A stretch of DNA of 64,000 nt. Source: Leptodontidium sp. MPI-SDFR-AT-0119 (lineage: Eukaryota; Ascomycota; Leotiomycetes; Helotiales; Leptodontidiaceae). Where the stretch lies: assembly GCA_020726505.1 (NCBI GenBank), contig JAHLEZ010000018.1, positions 372,001-436,000 on the forward strand, in the 5' to 3' direction. Within the stretch, counting starts at the first letter, position 1; each line of letters begins with the position of its first letter. The notes under the pieces are model-generated. The model worked only from the letters and a program-made list of their open reading frames with translations, searched no databases and was not told the DNA's origin. The translations under genes were made by a program, and so were the position numbers. Shown piece after piece: positions 45,782 through 56,225 of this stretch.

Positions 45782-48355
45782 CTAAACAATCTTGATGCGA
45801 CCCATGTTATCAATGGCCTCCCAAGCCTCTTCTTCCGTTGCCCCAAACTGGGTCAACATCTCACCTCTCATCCAGCCCTGCACAAAGCAACTCCCCCCAA
45901 ACCTATACGTTCCATCCTCATTCTCATACAAAATGACCGGCGAGCTACAACAGCTCAGAACCGCTACCTTAGCACCCTCCTCGACATAATGAGGAGCCAG
46001 TCCCATGAATCCATCCTCAGTAATCACCAAGCGTCGGCCCTTGGTCACAACAGCATACATATCCCGCCCGTTGCTTTTGACCAAAGCATCCCCGTGCCCA
46101 TCCCATCCTGGAATATACTTCCTCAAGTCCCCTGAACCTCCTTCAGATTTCCCGGCCAGCATGCCCCAGAATCGCGCTTGAAACTGCTGCTCGAGCACGG
46201 GCAGCGCTGCGTCTTCATCTGATTGCAGCGCTCCAGCCCCCATCTCCATCCAGTCATGCCAGATAGGCTGCTCGCTGAGAATGGCATCGCTTGGCTCGTA
46301 TGGGCCGATCAGACCAAGTGTGTCTAGTACGACTCCTGCGCATTCCAGGATGCTGCCATTGAAAGAGAACCTCGATTTCAGAGTACTTGCCCCAGCAGCG
46401 TTGTACATGGGTCCGCCGATGTCACTCATGCCCCTCATCAAAGTGATTGGGACATAAGTTCGACGGACCATACTGCTGACCGCTGCTGGAGTACTCCAGT
46501 CCGCACACCACGAAGGGATGCTCAATCCACCGGAGAGGGTTGGTTCGGCTGCACATATAATGTCCAAACTGTCATTTTTCTTGGCAACTTCAGTCGCAAA
46601 CTCCAACCACGTCTCTGATAGCGGTTTCGTGTAGTCCATAGTAAATCCCATGCCTTTAGTATCCGTTGCCAAGTTCCAAAGTGCGAAAACCTTGTCATGA
46701 GGGACTGTACTCTGAAAATCTCGACAGAGATTAACAACGTCTAGAATACCCGGTGCAGTCTCCGGGATGTTGTACCAAAGCTCGTCATTTTGAGCAAGCA
46801 GAGTATTAGCGATCTCTTCACGCTCGTCCGTTCTGCCGTGTCGGAGGTGCCGAAGATAGAATAGGCGTCGTGCAAACGAGAGCTCGCTGTGAGGAATACT
46901 TTTCAGTGATGGGTCTGCAGCATATATCCTCTCCGTCAAGTGTTTGTCGGAATACAATATGTCCAACAGGCGCCAGGTCGCATGATCAAGTCGCTTCCAC
47001 TCCACGATGAGGTCTTTCCCGCCGATTATGTAAGGTCGTCGAGCAGCTGCGAGCTCTTGAGCGACCCAAATGCGATGAAAATAAGGCCGACATAAGAAAC
47101 GATAGAGTGCTGCAAGTCGTTGTGGGAAATCCTCTCTATCCTTGACTCCAAGCCATCCCATTTCAAAAAGCATGCCACCGCCAGCATAGTGGGTAGGTTT
47201 CAGATCTAGGACGAGTCCCAGTGCGGCATAACTGGTCTCATCGGGTTCGCCAGCCCAACATGCTACCACATCGGCATCTTCGTAGACATTAAGGATGCGA
47301 GGGAGTTGTCTGTTGCGCTCGGAAATGTTGTTTTGGTCAATGCACACGGCATCGATCCAGAATCTCATGTATCCTCCTCCTGGCTTCCTCACAAAACGGA
47401 GGAAAGTATCTAGGTTCTTCCGAATCAAGAATTGCTGCCCACTGAGCTCAATCAACTCTGTTGCTTCTTCATTGCCCCACATGTACGAAACGCAGCTAAA
47501 GCTCACGTTGCTATGCATGGGATTGTATCCCATGAGACCGACAAGTGGGTCATCGTAGTTATCAGCACTCCTAACGGTAATGATGCGAGTCTCATTCGCG
47601 ACGTAGTCGAGAGGTAGGTAAGTGTGATCTGGGAGACCTGCAACTCCCTTCGCATACTCAGCCGCTAGAGAGAGGGGGATAGGGCTGTGAATCTTGAAGT
47701 CCAAGTCCCCGTATGACCTGTCGTTTCGGGACCGAGGTTCAAAGGGCGGTTCAAGCTTTCCTTGATCCCATATCTTCATGATGGCTTCGCTCATATCAAT
47801 GACATTTTCGGCGTGCTGGCTCATCGTATCCATCCATTCCTGGTTCCAATATTCGGCTTTCTCCTCAGGCAAGCGATGATTAATACAGATATCTCTGAAC
47901 CAGAATCTCTTTGTCTCAGTCTCATCTCGGACTTCGTCGAGGTATACCCATATGTTTGGGGCGGTTGTAGATAGGGCATTGTCGATAATGATCAAGGCGG
48001 CGTCAAATGGGTTGCCTCGAGTGTTGACCAATGCTGTGTATGGCTTGCATATGTCGAGTAGCTCAATGGAGAGTGAGATGTGTAACGGACTTTCTGGTTT
48101 TCCGTGATGAGGTTTGAGATTGAGAAATCGCATCTCTTTGGTCTCTAGGTCGAGATTGGTGAAGCTGTAGCTTTCGAGGGCGAGTTCGTCAATCTCTCTG
48201 TCGTTGCGATGCCACGGACGCCATTTTCTCTCTTCTTGCGAGCTCTGTTCTACAGAACCTTCATTGGTGCTGACGTTGGTGTTGCTTCTCTCACTATCAA
48301 TGGCTTCCTCCTCTCGGTTCACAGCCGCGCCTGAGCTTGGCCGTGTCGGACCCAT
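45782..48355 (-). CDS. HET-domain protein, second full copy
   Basis: A single exon of 857 residues from the ATG at 48355; the frame extends further upstream to 48508 without family support. The domain lies in the middle: FSCVSYMWGNEEATELIE, then MRFWIDAVCIDQNNISERN, then RILNVYEDADVVACWAGE and FHRIWVAQELAAARRP. An N-terminal region of about 280 residues precedes it. The C-terminus carries KGRRLVITEDGFMGLAP and AVLSCCSSPVILYE, typical HET tail strands. It differs from the 25631 gene in length and in the spacing of its blocks, so the two are not recent duplicates. Cell-death control on strain fusion is known for the family; the partner here is unknown. Confidence 0.92.
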   Translation of the reverse strand: MGPTRPSSGAAVNREEEAIDSERSNTNVSTNEGSVEQSSQEERKWRPWHRNDREIDELALESYSFTNLDLETKEMRFLNLKPHHGKPESPLHISLSIELLDICKPYTALVNTRGNPFDAALIIIDNALSTTAPNIWVYLDEVRDETETKRFWFRDICINHRLPEEKAEYWNQEWMDTMSQHAENVIDMSEAIMKIWDQGKLEPPFEPRSRNDRSYGDLDFKIHSPIPLSLAAEYAKGVAGLPDHTYLPLDYVANETRIITVRSADNYDDPLVGLMGYNPMHSNVSFSCVSYMWGNEEATELIELSGQQFLIRKNLDTFLRFVRKPGGGYMRFWIDAVCIDQNNISERNRQLPRILNVYEDADVVACWAGEPDETSYAALGLVLDLKPTHYAGGGMLFEMGWLGVKDREDFPQRLAALYRFLCRPYFHRIWVAQELAAARRPYIIGGKDLIVEWKRLDHATWRLLDILYSDKHLTERIYAADPSLKSIPHSELSFARRLFYLRHLRHGRTDEREEIANTLLAQNDELWYNIPETAPGILDVVNLCRDFQSTVPHDKVFALWNLATDTKGMGFTMDYTKPLSETWLEFATEVAKKNDSLDIICAAEPTLSGGLSIPSWCADWSTPAAVSSMVRRTYVPITLMRGMSDIGGPMYNAAGASTLKSRFSFNGSILECAGVVLDTLGLIGPYEPSDAILSEQPIWHDWMEMGAGALQSDEDAALPVLEQQFQARFWGMLAGKSEGGSGDLRKYIPGWDGHGDALVKSNGRDMYAVVTKGRRLVITEDGFMGLAPHYVEEGAKVAVLSCCSSPVILYENEDGTYRFGGSCFVQGWMRGEMLTQFGATEEEAWEAIDNMGRIKIV

Positions 48356-48856
48356 CTTGAGTGTTCGAATGATTGTTGACCTGGTAAAGATGCAATGGTG
48401 GCTTTGATAGGAATATAAAGTGATGAGATGAGGTCCAAACATAGCTAGACCGCTAGTGAGGATCTGGATCCTCAAATTCTCATTGGGCTGTGCCGCCCGC
48501 ACCGCCACTCACCTACCTAAATATAAGTATCGAGCTAGAAATCGACATGTCAAATGAACCGTTTTGTCGATCCCACATAGGCAGCAGAGCGTGCTTCGCC
48601 CACCTCTCTTCATACATCGTGCATCAGTAGCTCTCAGGGGAGGGTCTCGGCTAACGTCAAAACAGGCGGCAGCCTCGGTTGCCTGCTCAATAGAAGTCTT
48701 GAAAAACGCTAATCTGTTGAAGAGCAAACGGCGAGATTTTCACTCTGATACTTTTTAGCCGTTCGTATAGTATCATATCCGGAGAGGATGGAATAGGAGG
48801 ATCGGAGTCCACTGCACCTCGCCGATCACGTGTCAGATATGTCCCAACACACTGGA
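48356..48856. other. Intergenic between the HET and bZIP genes
   Basis: Contains the HET gene promoter and the bZIP gene 3' flank. No further gene seen. Confidence 0.45.
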
Positions 48857-49957
48857 TTATTCAGTTCCTTCAAGTGCATGAGGTGTGCACTCATCATAAA
48901 CAAGTGGCTCCTCACTTCTCTCCATTCGCCATCGATTCGTTGCCTCCAAAGCTCCGGGTAACCCGTTGAACAGCCACCCCCATTTCCTCAGAAACCCTTC
49001 AGACATCTCCCAACCCGTGATGTCCCAAGGTGGAGACCATGCAACGATGCCGCGTCGGGTGATTTCATCATCAGGAAAGCCTTCGTACAGTCCACCGATA
49101 CAGTCGGTCCAGAGATCGTCTTCGTCGAAGGTACCTACGGCCCGAATCAAGCGATCCCGTCCCTGAGGAGATGGGAAAAGGTCGATCCAGTCGGCGTGTG
49201 GCACCGTCTTTTGAAGAGTGGTTGGAAAGAGGGCTGGAGGAAGTAATTCGGGCTTAGCAGGGTAAGGGATAATGTGAATAACTTCTTCGTCTGCACAGTC
49301 GAGGGGTGTGGCAAGGATACCCGATATCAGAGTGCGATTGACGGCCAGGGCACGGAGGGCGTTGAACTGAAGGAGTGTGATGAGGTGATCTGGACTGAGG
49401 GGAAACACAATCTGGACATGCTCTGTACTAGACTTATTTGGCATTAAGGGGTTTCTCGCGTTGTATAGCTGCTTGATGCGGGATGCTGGAACTGCGGATA
49501 CGGATTGCAGCTCAAAGTCCCAGCATTCCACTAGCGCCTCTGACTTGGTTGGTGTTCTTGTTGAGACGTTAGGTAATTCTGGTTTCTTTGATTGGGCCTT
49601 TCGTTTTCCTACGGGTCTGTTAGTATGAATAGTTGGATCCAGTGCCTTGTGTCAGGCCAGTATTACTTCCTGGCCAATGATTTCAACCCTGACTTGGTCA
49701 GGATGATAAAGACGCCGGGCGTTACTTACGGTATGCTCTTGTATTGAGTCTAGTCTGTGCCCGCCTGCGTGCTGCAGCATCCTTGGTTCCAGTCCAGTCG
49801 TCTTCTCTGCTTATCGCCTGTACCTTGTGAGCACAGTTTGTGCGATGTCGACTTGGGGTTTGATGCGTACCTCAGCCAACTGTGGCATCGATGCAAGCTG
49901 AACCTGGGTGCTTGGTCGTATCGCTGTTAGATCTACAGACTGATACGTATCCATCAT
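48857..49957 (-). CDS. bZIP-type transcription factor with DUF3425 domain
   Basis: Three exons (49957-49871, 49817-49730, 49608-48857) give 308 residues. The basic region is split by the second intron: DDWTGTKDAAARRRAQTRLN then TRAYRKRKAQ (residues 35-64), close to the AP-1-like pattern NxxAQxxxR or RLNxRAYRxRK of fungal bZIP/DUF3425 proteins. No long leucine zipper follows. The C-terminal part fits DUF3425: HLITLLQFNALRALAVNRTL and then LFPTTLQKTVPHADWIDLFP, which is the L-x-P-T-x-x-Q-x-x-x-x-H-x-x-W-I-D pattern, then PWDITGWEMSEGFLRKWGWL. Such factors regulate stress or secondary metabolism. It diverges from the SDR gene, so it may control it, but this is inference. Confidence 0.9.
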
Positions 49958-50561
49958 GTTGCTCGTGTGCGGTTGAGTTTAACGATGATGCTGAATTGAT
50001 GGTGAATGGGGCGAGGTTCTCAATTCTTTGATTCTCGCCAAGGTGGGTGAGGTGTTCATGCAGCCTGCTCACACTGACGCTCAGGTCTTACACTCGGAGA
50101 CAACGGGATTGATGTGAATGCCTATCAACTGTAGCGGCTAAGCAGCAGTCGTTACTGACATTTTGGATCGAAGGATACCATCACTCAATACTACATGGTC
50201 TAGCCGGAGCTGGTCTAGTATCATGCAACCTGCTCACAGCTGTGCCACTTCACACCTGATGCAGCTGGCTCACTCGCTTGCGAGGAATTCTCCTATTGGC
50301 GTGGGACTCATGCAGCCTGCTCACCGCAAGCAGCATTATTCTGTGCTCAAAATATAACATTATCCAGGAAGAGCATCTGAGATTTGTTCAGTGAGAGCAA
50401 GGACATGATATAAAGGTCGTTCGCAACACGACAATTTTGAGACATCTTCATCATCCGAAACATTCAACTCACTCCAAGACAGACGCTTATTGGCTTTGTT
50501 TGTTTTGCTTACCACTCATATTTCCAGCCTAAATTGATTCAAGCAGCTGCTTGCCTCAAAA
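49958..50561. promoter_or_regulatory. Divergent promoter region of the bZIP factor and the short-chain dehydrogenase
   Basis: The 604 bases between the two start codons contain four related copies of a 15-17 nt motif (see the repeat entry). A GATATAAAGG TATA-like element lies near 50408, 150 bases before the SDR start. Confidence 0.6.
50057..50324 (+). repeat. Four dispersed direct copies of CATGCAGCCTGCTCAC
   Basis: Two copies are exact (50057-50072 and 50309-50324). Two are near copies: CATGCAACCTGCTCAC at 50222-50237 and GATGCAGCTGGCTCAC at 50258-50273. All point the same way. The spacing is irregular (150, 20 and 35 bp), so it is not a simple tandem array. It lies in the shared promoter of a transcription factor and an enzyme gene, which fits regulator binding sites better than a decayed coding repeat. 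Confidence 0.6.
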
Positions 50562-51587
50562 ATGCCTTTCCATCCTGACAAACTCCCCAATCTCAAAGGC
50601 AAAGTTTTCATAGTGACAGGAGGAAATTCCGGGATGTAAGTCTCCCCTCCTCTCTCACCAAGAATTCCAAATCGCTGATCAAAAAACCACAGCGGCTATT
50701 ACACTGTAGCCCATCTTGCGAAACACGGTGCTCATGTTTACATGTGCGCACGATCACCAGACAAGGGCAGAGCAGCCATTGCCAATATCAAGAAGATGCA
50801 TCCCACAGCCAAACTCGACATCGACCTTCTGCAAATGGATCTCATGGATCTTACCACCGTCATCGCGGGTGCCAAACGTTTCCTCACTCTGGAAACATCT
50901 CTGCACGGCCTTGTCAACAACGCAGGAATCATGGCGACACCCTTCGAGATGACCAAAGACGGCCACGAGGCTCAGTGGCAGACCAACTACCTTGCGCACT
51001 GGGTTTTGACAGAGCACCTCCTTCCTCTGATGCTACAAACTTCCAAGACTCTTCCACAAGGTAGTGTTCGTATTGTCAACCTCACTTCGTCAGGCCACTT
51101 GGGTGCACCGAAAGGCGGCATCAACTTCGATGACTTATCACTTAAAGAGAGCGGTCCATGGTCACGGTACGGACAAAGCAAGCTCGCCAATGTTCTACAC
51201 ACCAAGACTCTACATAAGAAATACGGACCCGGTTCTTTAAGTTCGCGGAATGGGAAGGGTGAGATCTGGGTTTCGTGCATACATCCAGGTCTGGTTGACA
51301 CGAACCTGGCTGCGTCGGCGGCAGAATCGGGGTCGGGAGTGACAAGTGTTTTTTCGATGTTGCGTACGTTTGGGTTGATGTATACTGCTGATAAGGGGTC
51401 CTGGAGTAGTGTGTTTTGTGCAGCGAGTCAGGACATGAAGGCTGAGCAGAGTGGCACGTATATCGAAATTTCCAAGCGGTTTGGGGAGCCGTGGTGGCAG
51501 AGCGGTGCGGCGAAGGATGGAAAGCTTGCGGAGAAGTTGGAGGAGTGGACCGAGGACGTGACGAGGAAGGAAGGGTGGTTCAACTAG
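50562..51587 (+). CDS. Short-chain dehydrogenase/reductase
   Basis: Two exons (50562-50635, 50693-51587) give 322 residues. TGGNSGIG (19-26) is the cofactor-binding glycine motif, split by the intron. CARSPDKG suggests NADP preference through the Arg after the second strand. NNAGIMATPFE is the N-N-A-G motif, and IVNLTSSGHLG precedes the catalytic YGQSKLAN (Y-x-x-x-K). CIHPGLVDTN follows. It resembles retinol dehydrogenase/WW-domain oxidoreductase-like SDRs of fungi. Cytosolic by sequence. The gene diverges from the bZIP factor. Substrate unknown. Confidence 0.93.
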
Positions 51588-52312
51588 ATATTTGGTGTCA
51601 GTGATTACCTAGTTGAGGTGCATGTCTTCGCATTTATTTTGTTATTATTCGCAGGCGACGGAGACTACACAACTCCAATTGATGCAATTTCCTAATTCAC
51701 AACAATATCCCAAATTAATTTGATAATCAAAGACCTGGGTGCTTATCTATGAGAATAGTTGCTACAGACCCATGTTGCCAGAAAAGCCGAACCCTTAGGG
51801 GCCATATATCCACAAAACTTCTGACAGAAATCGGCAGTTGCATATGAAAACGAGAACAACTCAGCCAAGAACCATCTCTTTGCAACATGGTTCTGAGAAG
51901 CTGTTTAGCAGCTGGGCTTTAGGTGTGATGCAGAGGTTAGTTCATGATTTGCCGGATGTGGCTTCTGAATTGGGGCAGGGACAGAATTAATCCAGCGAGC
52001 AAGGTACTTGAAGATGAAACTTCTGTGGGGAATGGCAGCAGAAACTTGAGAGGATTTCTTGGTGGACTTGAGAGTGAGTGGAGTTAGTTTGGGTGGCATT
52101 AGAGGAATTTCCTTCAATGGAGGAGAAGTTCCTAGGCAATTGAGCTATCATGATTGGGAATTTCCTCACTGATCGACGGATCATCTCCATCTCCCAGGGT
52201 TGCCAACCTAGGCGAAAGTTACAAGTCTCATTCCAGACATGTAAGATTACTCCAAACTTCCTTTCACTGCTACACCGTCTCAAGCTCGGCCCAATAGCCT
52301 CCAACTTCTCGT
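51588..52312. other. Intergenic, no supported gene
   Basis: A minus-strand frame at 51987-52304 opens MEAIGPSLRRCSSERKFGV and is partly protein-like, but has no family match and no partner exons. It could be a small relic. The rest shows nothing. Confidence 0.35.
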
Positions 52313-54087
52313 CTACAACCGGTATCTAAAACCAGGCGTGTGCAAATCCGTCACATCTTCATAATCATCCGCAGTCAACTGCCTCTTCTCAGGCGCAATA
52401 TCAGCTTCCAGCGCAGCAGCCTCTCCCTCCTCACGATCCCGCCTCTTGTTCACGAACGTGAGGTAGAAGCGTAAGCCAAGCGAGACGAAGACTACGAGGC
52501 CGTAGCAGGTTAGGATGGCTTTGAAGGCTGTGGGGTAGCCGCTAGAAGAAAACAGGTGTTAGTCATTGTTGATTTTATTTTCTTCTTCCTTTTATTGCTT
52601 TTCTTCGCTTTTAATTTTTTGGAGAGATAGTTCCAAGGGGGATTGGGGGACTTACGCGGCTTTCTCAGAAGTCTTGAATGTTTGCGGGCCGGAAATGTTG
52701 CCTGCGCAGTAAGTGAGGAAGATAATGGCTGTGACTGTCATTTTCTTGGTGACGCCTTTGTAGTTCGATGAGACGAGGCCGAGGGAGAGGGGAATGGCTC
52801 CTGGGCCTGTTTGGAGCTAGACGGAATTCAGTACTTATTGCATGTTACATAGAATGGACAAGGGGGAACGTACGCAGTAGTAAGCAAACAGCCGAACGCC
52901 CTTCGTCTTCACAGAGAAAATAATCGCACTCCCAACCACAGGCGGGATGACTACAGCGATAATCAAGAACGTCGTGATATTCCTGAATCTGCTCGCAAGC
53001 CACCCAGTCCCCAGGATAGTCGACATGGCAATCACGGACGCAGGGAGGGTAACGAGCGTCGTCTCTAGAGATGTGAATCCGAAACTCTTCAGTGCGAGGT
53101 TACCGAAACTGCCTGTTCCGCCGTTGGGGATCTGCGTTAGGACTGAGATGGCGGCGAAGAAGTAGGTTTTGGGATCGGTCAGGCATTCGATCACTTGGTT
53201 AATTTTCCAGCGGCTGTTGATGGGATCAACGCGCCCAGAGCCACCCATCACCACGCGATCTTCAGCGTATTGCTTTTCTTCTTCGGTGAGGAATGTAGCG
53301 TCGTTGATGGTGTCGGGGAGGAGGAAGAATACGAAGACGCTCCAGAGACTGGTTATCACGCCGAAGATCTGGTTAAGTGAGGTTAGTGAGATGAAAGAGG
53401 CACCGAAGGCTTGTATAGATATACATACGATGAACATCCACTGCCATGGATGAAGGGGATGGTCGATTTGACCAATACCGTAAGCCAGGAGAGAGGCGAT
53501 AAAGCCGCCGCAACTGTTTCCTGCGAACCACACTCCAGTACGAGCTGGAATCTCATCTCGAGTATACCAAATCGACGTCACGTACACAAAAGCCGGGGAG
53601 ATAGTTGCTTCCTTCATCCAAATCAGTTTTCAATCTCGGACTTAAACTTCAAAACTTGGACAAAAAAAGCACATACCGCAACACCCAACAAAAACCGACA
53701 AGTAGCCAGACCCCCAAAACTTGTACAAGCAGCCGTGGAAGCCACAATTGCTCCCCAAAGCAGAATAACACCAGACAGGTATTTCCCAATCGGGAGCCTC
53801 TGAATCAGGATCGTAGTCGGGTATTCAAAGAAGAGGTACCCAAAGTAGAATATCGACGATACCCAAGAGTATTGTTTTCCGACTAGCTGGTTGTCTTCTG
53901 TGAGGCCGAAGACGGCAGCGGAGGACAGGATGGTCTTATCCATAAAATTCAGATTGTAGGTTATGAACATGATGGCGAGGATGCGCGTGTCAATTTTGCG
54001 GATTACTCGTTTGGCGAGGGCGCGTGTGTAGGGGCTTACTTCTTGGATCTCCTCTTGAGGGACGTCGTTGGTGGGCTGTGGTGCCAT
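52313..54087 (-). CDS. MFS transporter, allantoate/anion:cation symporter (Dal5-like) type
   Basis: Five exons (54087-53677, 53611-53429, 53368-52874, 52816-52656, 52541-52313) give 492 residues. KRVIRKIDTRILAIMFITYN and LNFMDKTILSSAAVFGL are the opening of the ACS/Dal5 family, with YSWVSSIFYFGYLFFEYPTT covering the second helix. TCRFLLGVAEATISPAFVYV spans the first intron. The six-plus-six layout is completed by LALKSFGFTSLETTLVTLP, the YCLQTGPGAIPLSLG segment and YCAGNISGPQTF. The C-terminal tail is acidic and cytosolic. Members take up allantoate, nicotinate, pantothenate or small organic anions. The deaminase at 54468 lies next to it in the same direction, so a purine or ureide substrate is plausible but not shown. 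Confidence 0.9.
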
Positions 54088-54467
54088 GTTTGTGGTGTTG
54101 TTGTCGTCGTCGTCACGTGAAGTGCCTCCTCTAAATGAACCAACTATTGTTCAGTCGCTTGGAAAGTTCCAAGGCGGTTGCAAAGCGGAAGCACGCAGAA
54201 TGAAAGTTTGACGGACAAGCTTTATGTATCTCTTGTCCATTTACTACTTTTTCTCTTGGCTCTTGCCTTGTAGATAAGAAATGGAACGTTGCCCGATATG
54301 TGCCGATGAATCTCCTCAAGAGTGGGAGAATGTAGGGTGCTGCCACCCGCCTTGGCGCATGCTTGTCTGCCCGCCACCACTTGGCCGTCTAGATTACTGT
54401 AAAGCTTGGAGTTACGTGAGATAGTTGAAACATCTAACTCTCAAAAAGTAAATGTACTGACAAAGTC
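54088..54467. other. Intergenic between the MFS and deaminase genes
   Basis: 380 bases holding the MFS promoter and the deaminase 3' flank. No gene seen. Confidence 0.45.
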
Positions 54468-55716
54468 TCAAGGCTTTAAATAAGTCCGCTCGAAGTCGTC
54501 GAGTTCCTTAGCGAGGTCCTCCTTCACAGCATCTGAAGCCCAGCAGACATCGATTGCATTTCTCTGCAACTGAATCATCTCCTGGTCTGTAAAGTTACAT
54601 TTTTCCCGCGCCAAGTACAGATTATGCAAGACCCAATTGTCTTCCATGTATGCCGGGTCATCACTTGCAATAGTGATCTTGATACCCGAATCGAAGAGTT
54701 TCCTAATACGAGGAAACACTTCACTCTCAGCCGTATGTCTGATATAAGCACAAGGACAAATCGTCATCCCAATCCCCTTTTCTTTAATCATCGACATAAG
54801 TTCCTCTCGATCCGCGGCGTTCATGCCGTGGTCAATTCGATCTGCGCCAGAACAGCCCAGATTTTTTGCGACCTGGCGGATATGCTCGTGGGTGTTCTTC
54901 TGGTTGAAATCACAGTGACTTGTGATTTTGAACCCGTCCCCTCGAGCTCGCTTGAAAAGAACATCGAATAATTTCGGAGGTCTGTCGAGCTCATCTGAAT
55001 CGAGGCCGACTCCTACAATCATGTCTTTGTAAGGGAATGCAGCTTCGTATTGCTCCATTGCTGATTCGGGAGACATGTCGCGGAGTATACACATGATCCA
55101 TTGAGATTTGACCTACAAAGAATAAAAATAAAGTTAAACTTGCCATTATCTCTGAGAGCTAAAATCTTCGAATTTTAGATATTCGACTTACATTTAAATT
55201 CTCTTCAGCATATATCTGAGCTCTTCTAAACCCACTCATAATAACATCCATCCGAATCCCCCTTCTAGTATGACCCTGCGGATCAAAGAACAGCTCACAA
55301 TACCTAACATTCATTCCCGCCGCACGTTCAAAGTACTCCATCGCTAAATCAAAATAATCATCCTCGTTCCTCAACAACTCAAAGCCCCCGTAGTAAATCT
55401 CAAAGAACGTGAAACATTCCTGACTTGCAGCGGATGCAGCGCCGATCCGGCCTCGGATCTGAGTGTAGGCTTCTTGCACGGCTGAGAGGGTCGTGAGTGG
55501 GATCTTGGCCACGCCTGCGGTGAGTTGGATGGTGTATTTCTGGGCGAGGCGGAAGCGTAGCTCGGGGGACATGCTGCCTTCGATGTGCATGTGCAGTTCG
55601 ATTTTCGGGATTTCCGTCACGATGGGGGAGGGGTTGCGGAGGTGCCGTGCTCGAGTTTCTTGGCGGGTCGTGTAGGTTGAGACTTGGGTTGACATTGTTG
55701 GTGGTTCGTTTGCCAT
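54468..55716 (-). CDS. Adenosine/adenine deaminase-family amidohydrolase
   Basis: Two exons (55716-55192, 55112-54468) give 389 residues. IPKIELHMHIEGSMSPELRF supplies the first metal ligands (H42, H44). Next come VRYCELFFDPQGH, VGVGLDSDELDRPPKLF and KITSHCDFNQKNTHEH. The usual HAGE motif is here HCD, as in the HCDVDQ-type branch of the family. RIDHGMNA, MTICPCAYI and ASDDPAYM complete the metal and base-binding set. The ASDDPAYM end resembles adenine deaminases. The reaction expected is hydrolytic deamination of adenosine or adenine to inosine or hypoxanthine; with the HCD variant the true substrate may differ. No signal peptide. It lies directly upstream of the Dal5-like transporter in the same direction. 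Confidence 0.9.
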
Positions 55717-56225
55717 TTTTGGTGCAGAGAACAGTAAGGGGTACTACTGGAGGAGACGAAGAGAAATTTGTTTGTGGATGAGAGTGGTGAGCTGTACTTG
55801 AGGTTCAACGATGGGCTATTTCGCTTGTTCTCAGTAGCGCGAAAGGGGTGGGCCGGAGGAGGGCAATAATGGATATTCCGTTTTCTTTTAGAGTTACTAC
55901 TAAGTTCCGTAGTTATTACCGGTTTGAAAATTGTCCGTATCAAGGCAAGCTCTTAAGCTGAAGCCCGAACACATCTCTCGTCCACAAACGTAGACTAATC
56001 TCTACGTCAAAACGAATGTGATCAACGAATAAGGAGCTTAGAATGAGACACCATGCCATCAAATTCTATGTAGTTGCTAGTATAATTTTGGACCATCAAA
56101 ATAGACTCCAACTAATCGTCAAAAAAGAAGCAAAGCACGCCAAACTTTTATTTCTCCCAACGTAACGCAGTCTTGTTTTTTGTGAAGAAAATAGCACCTG
56201 TCTGTATCCAAAATGACTGAACGCC
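55717..56225. other. Intergenic, no gene seen
   Basis: Promoter of the deaminase and 3' flank of the phosphohexomutase gene. Nothing else supported. Confidence 0.45.
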
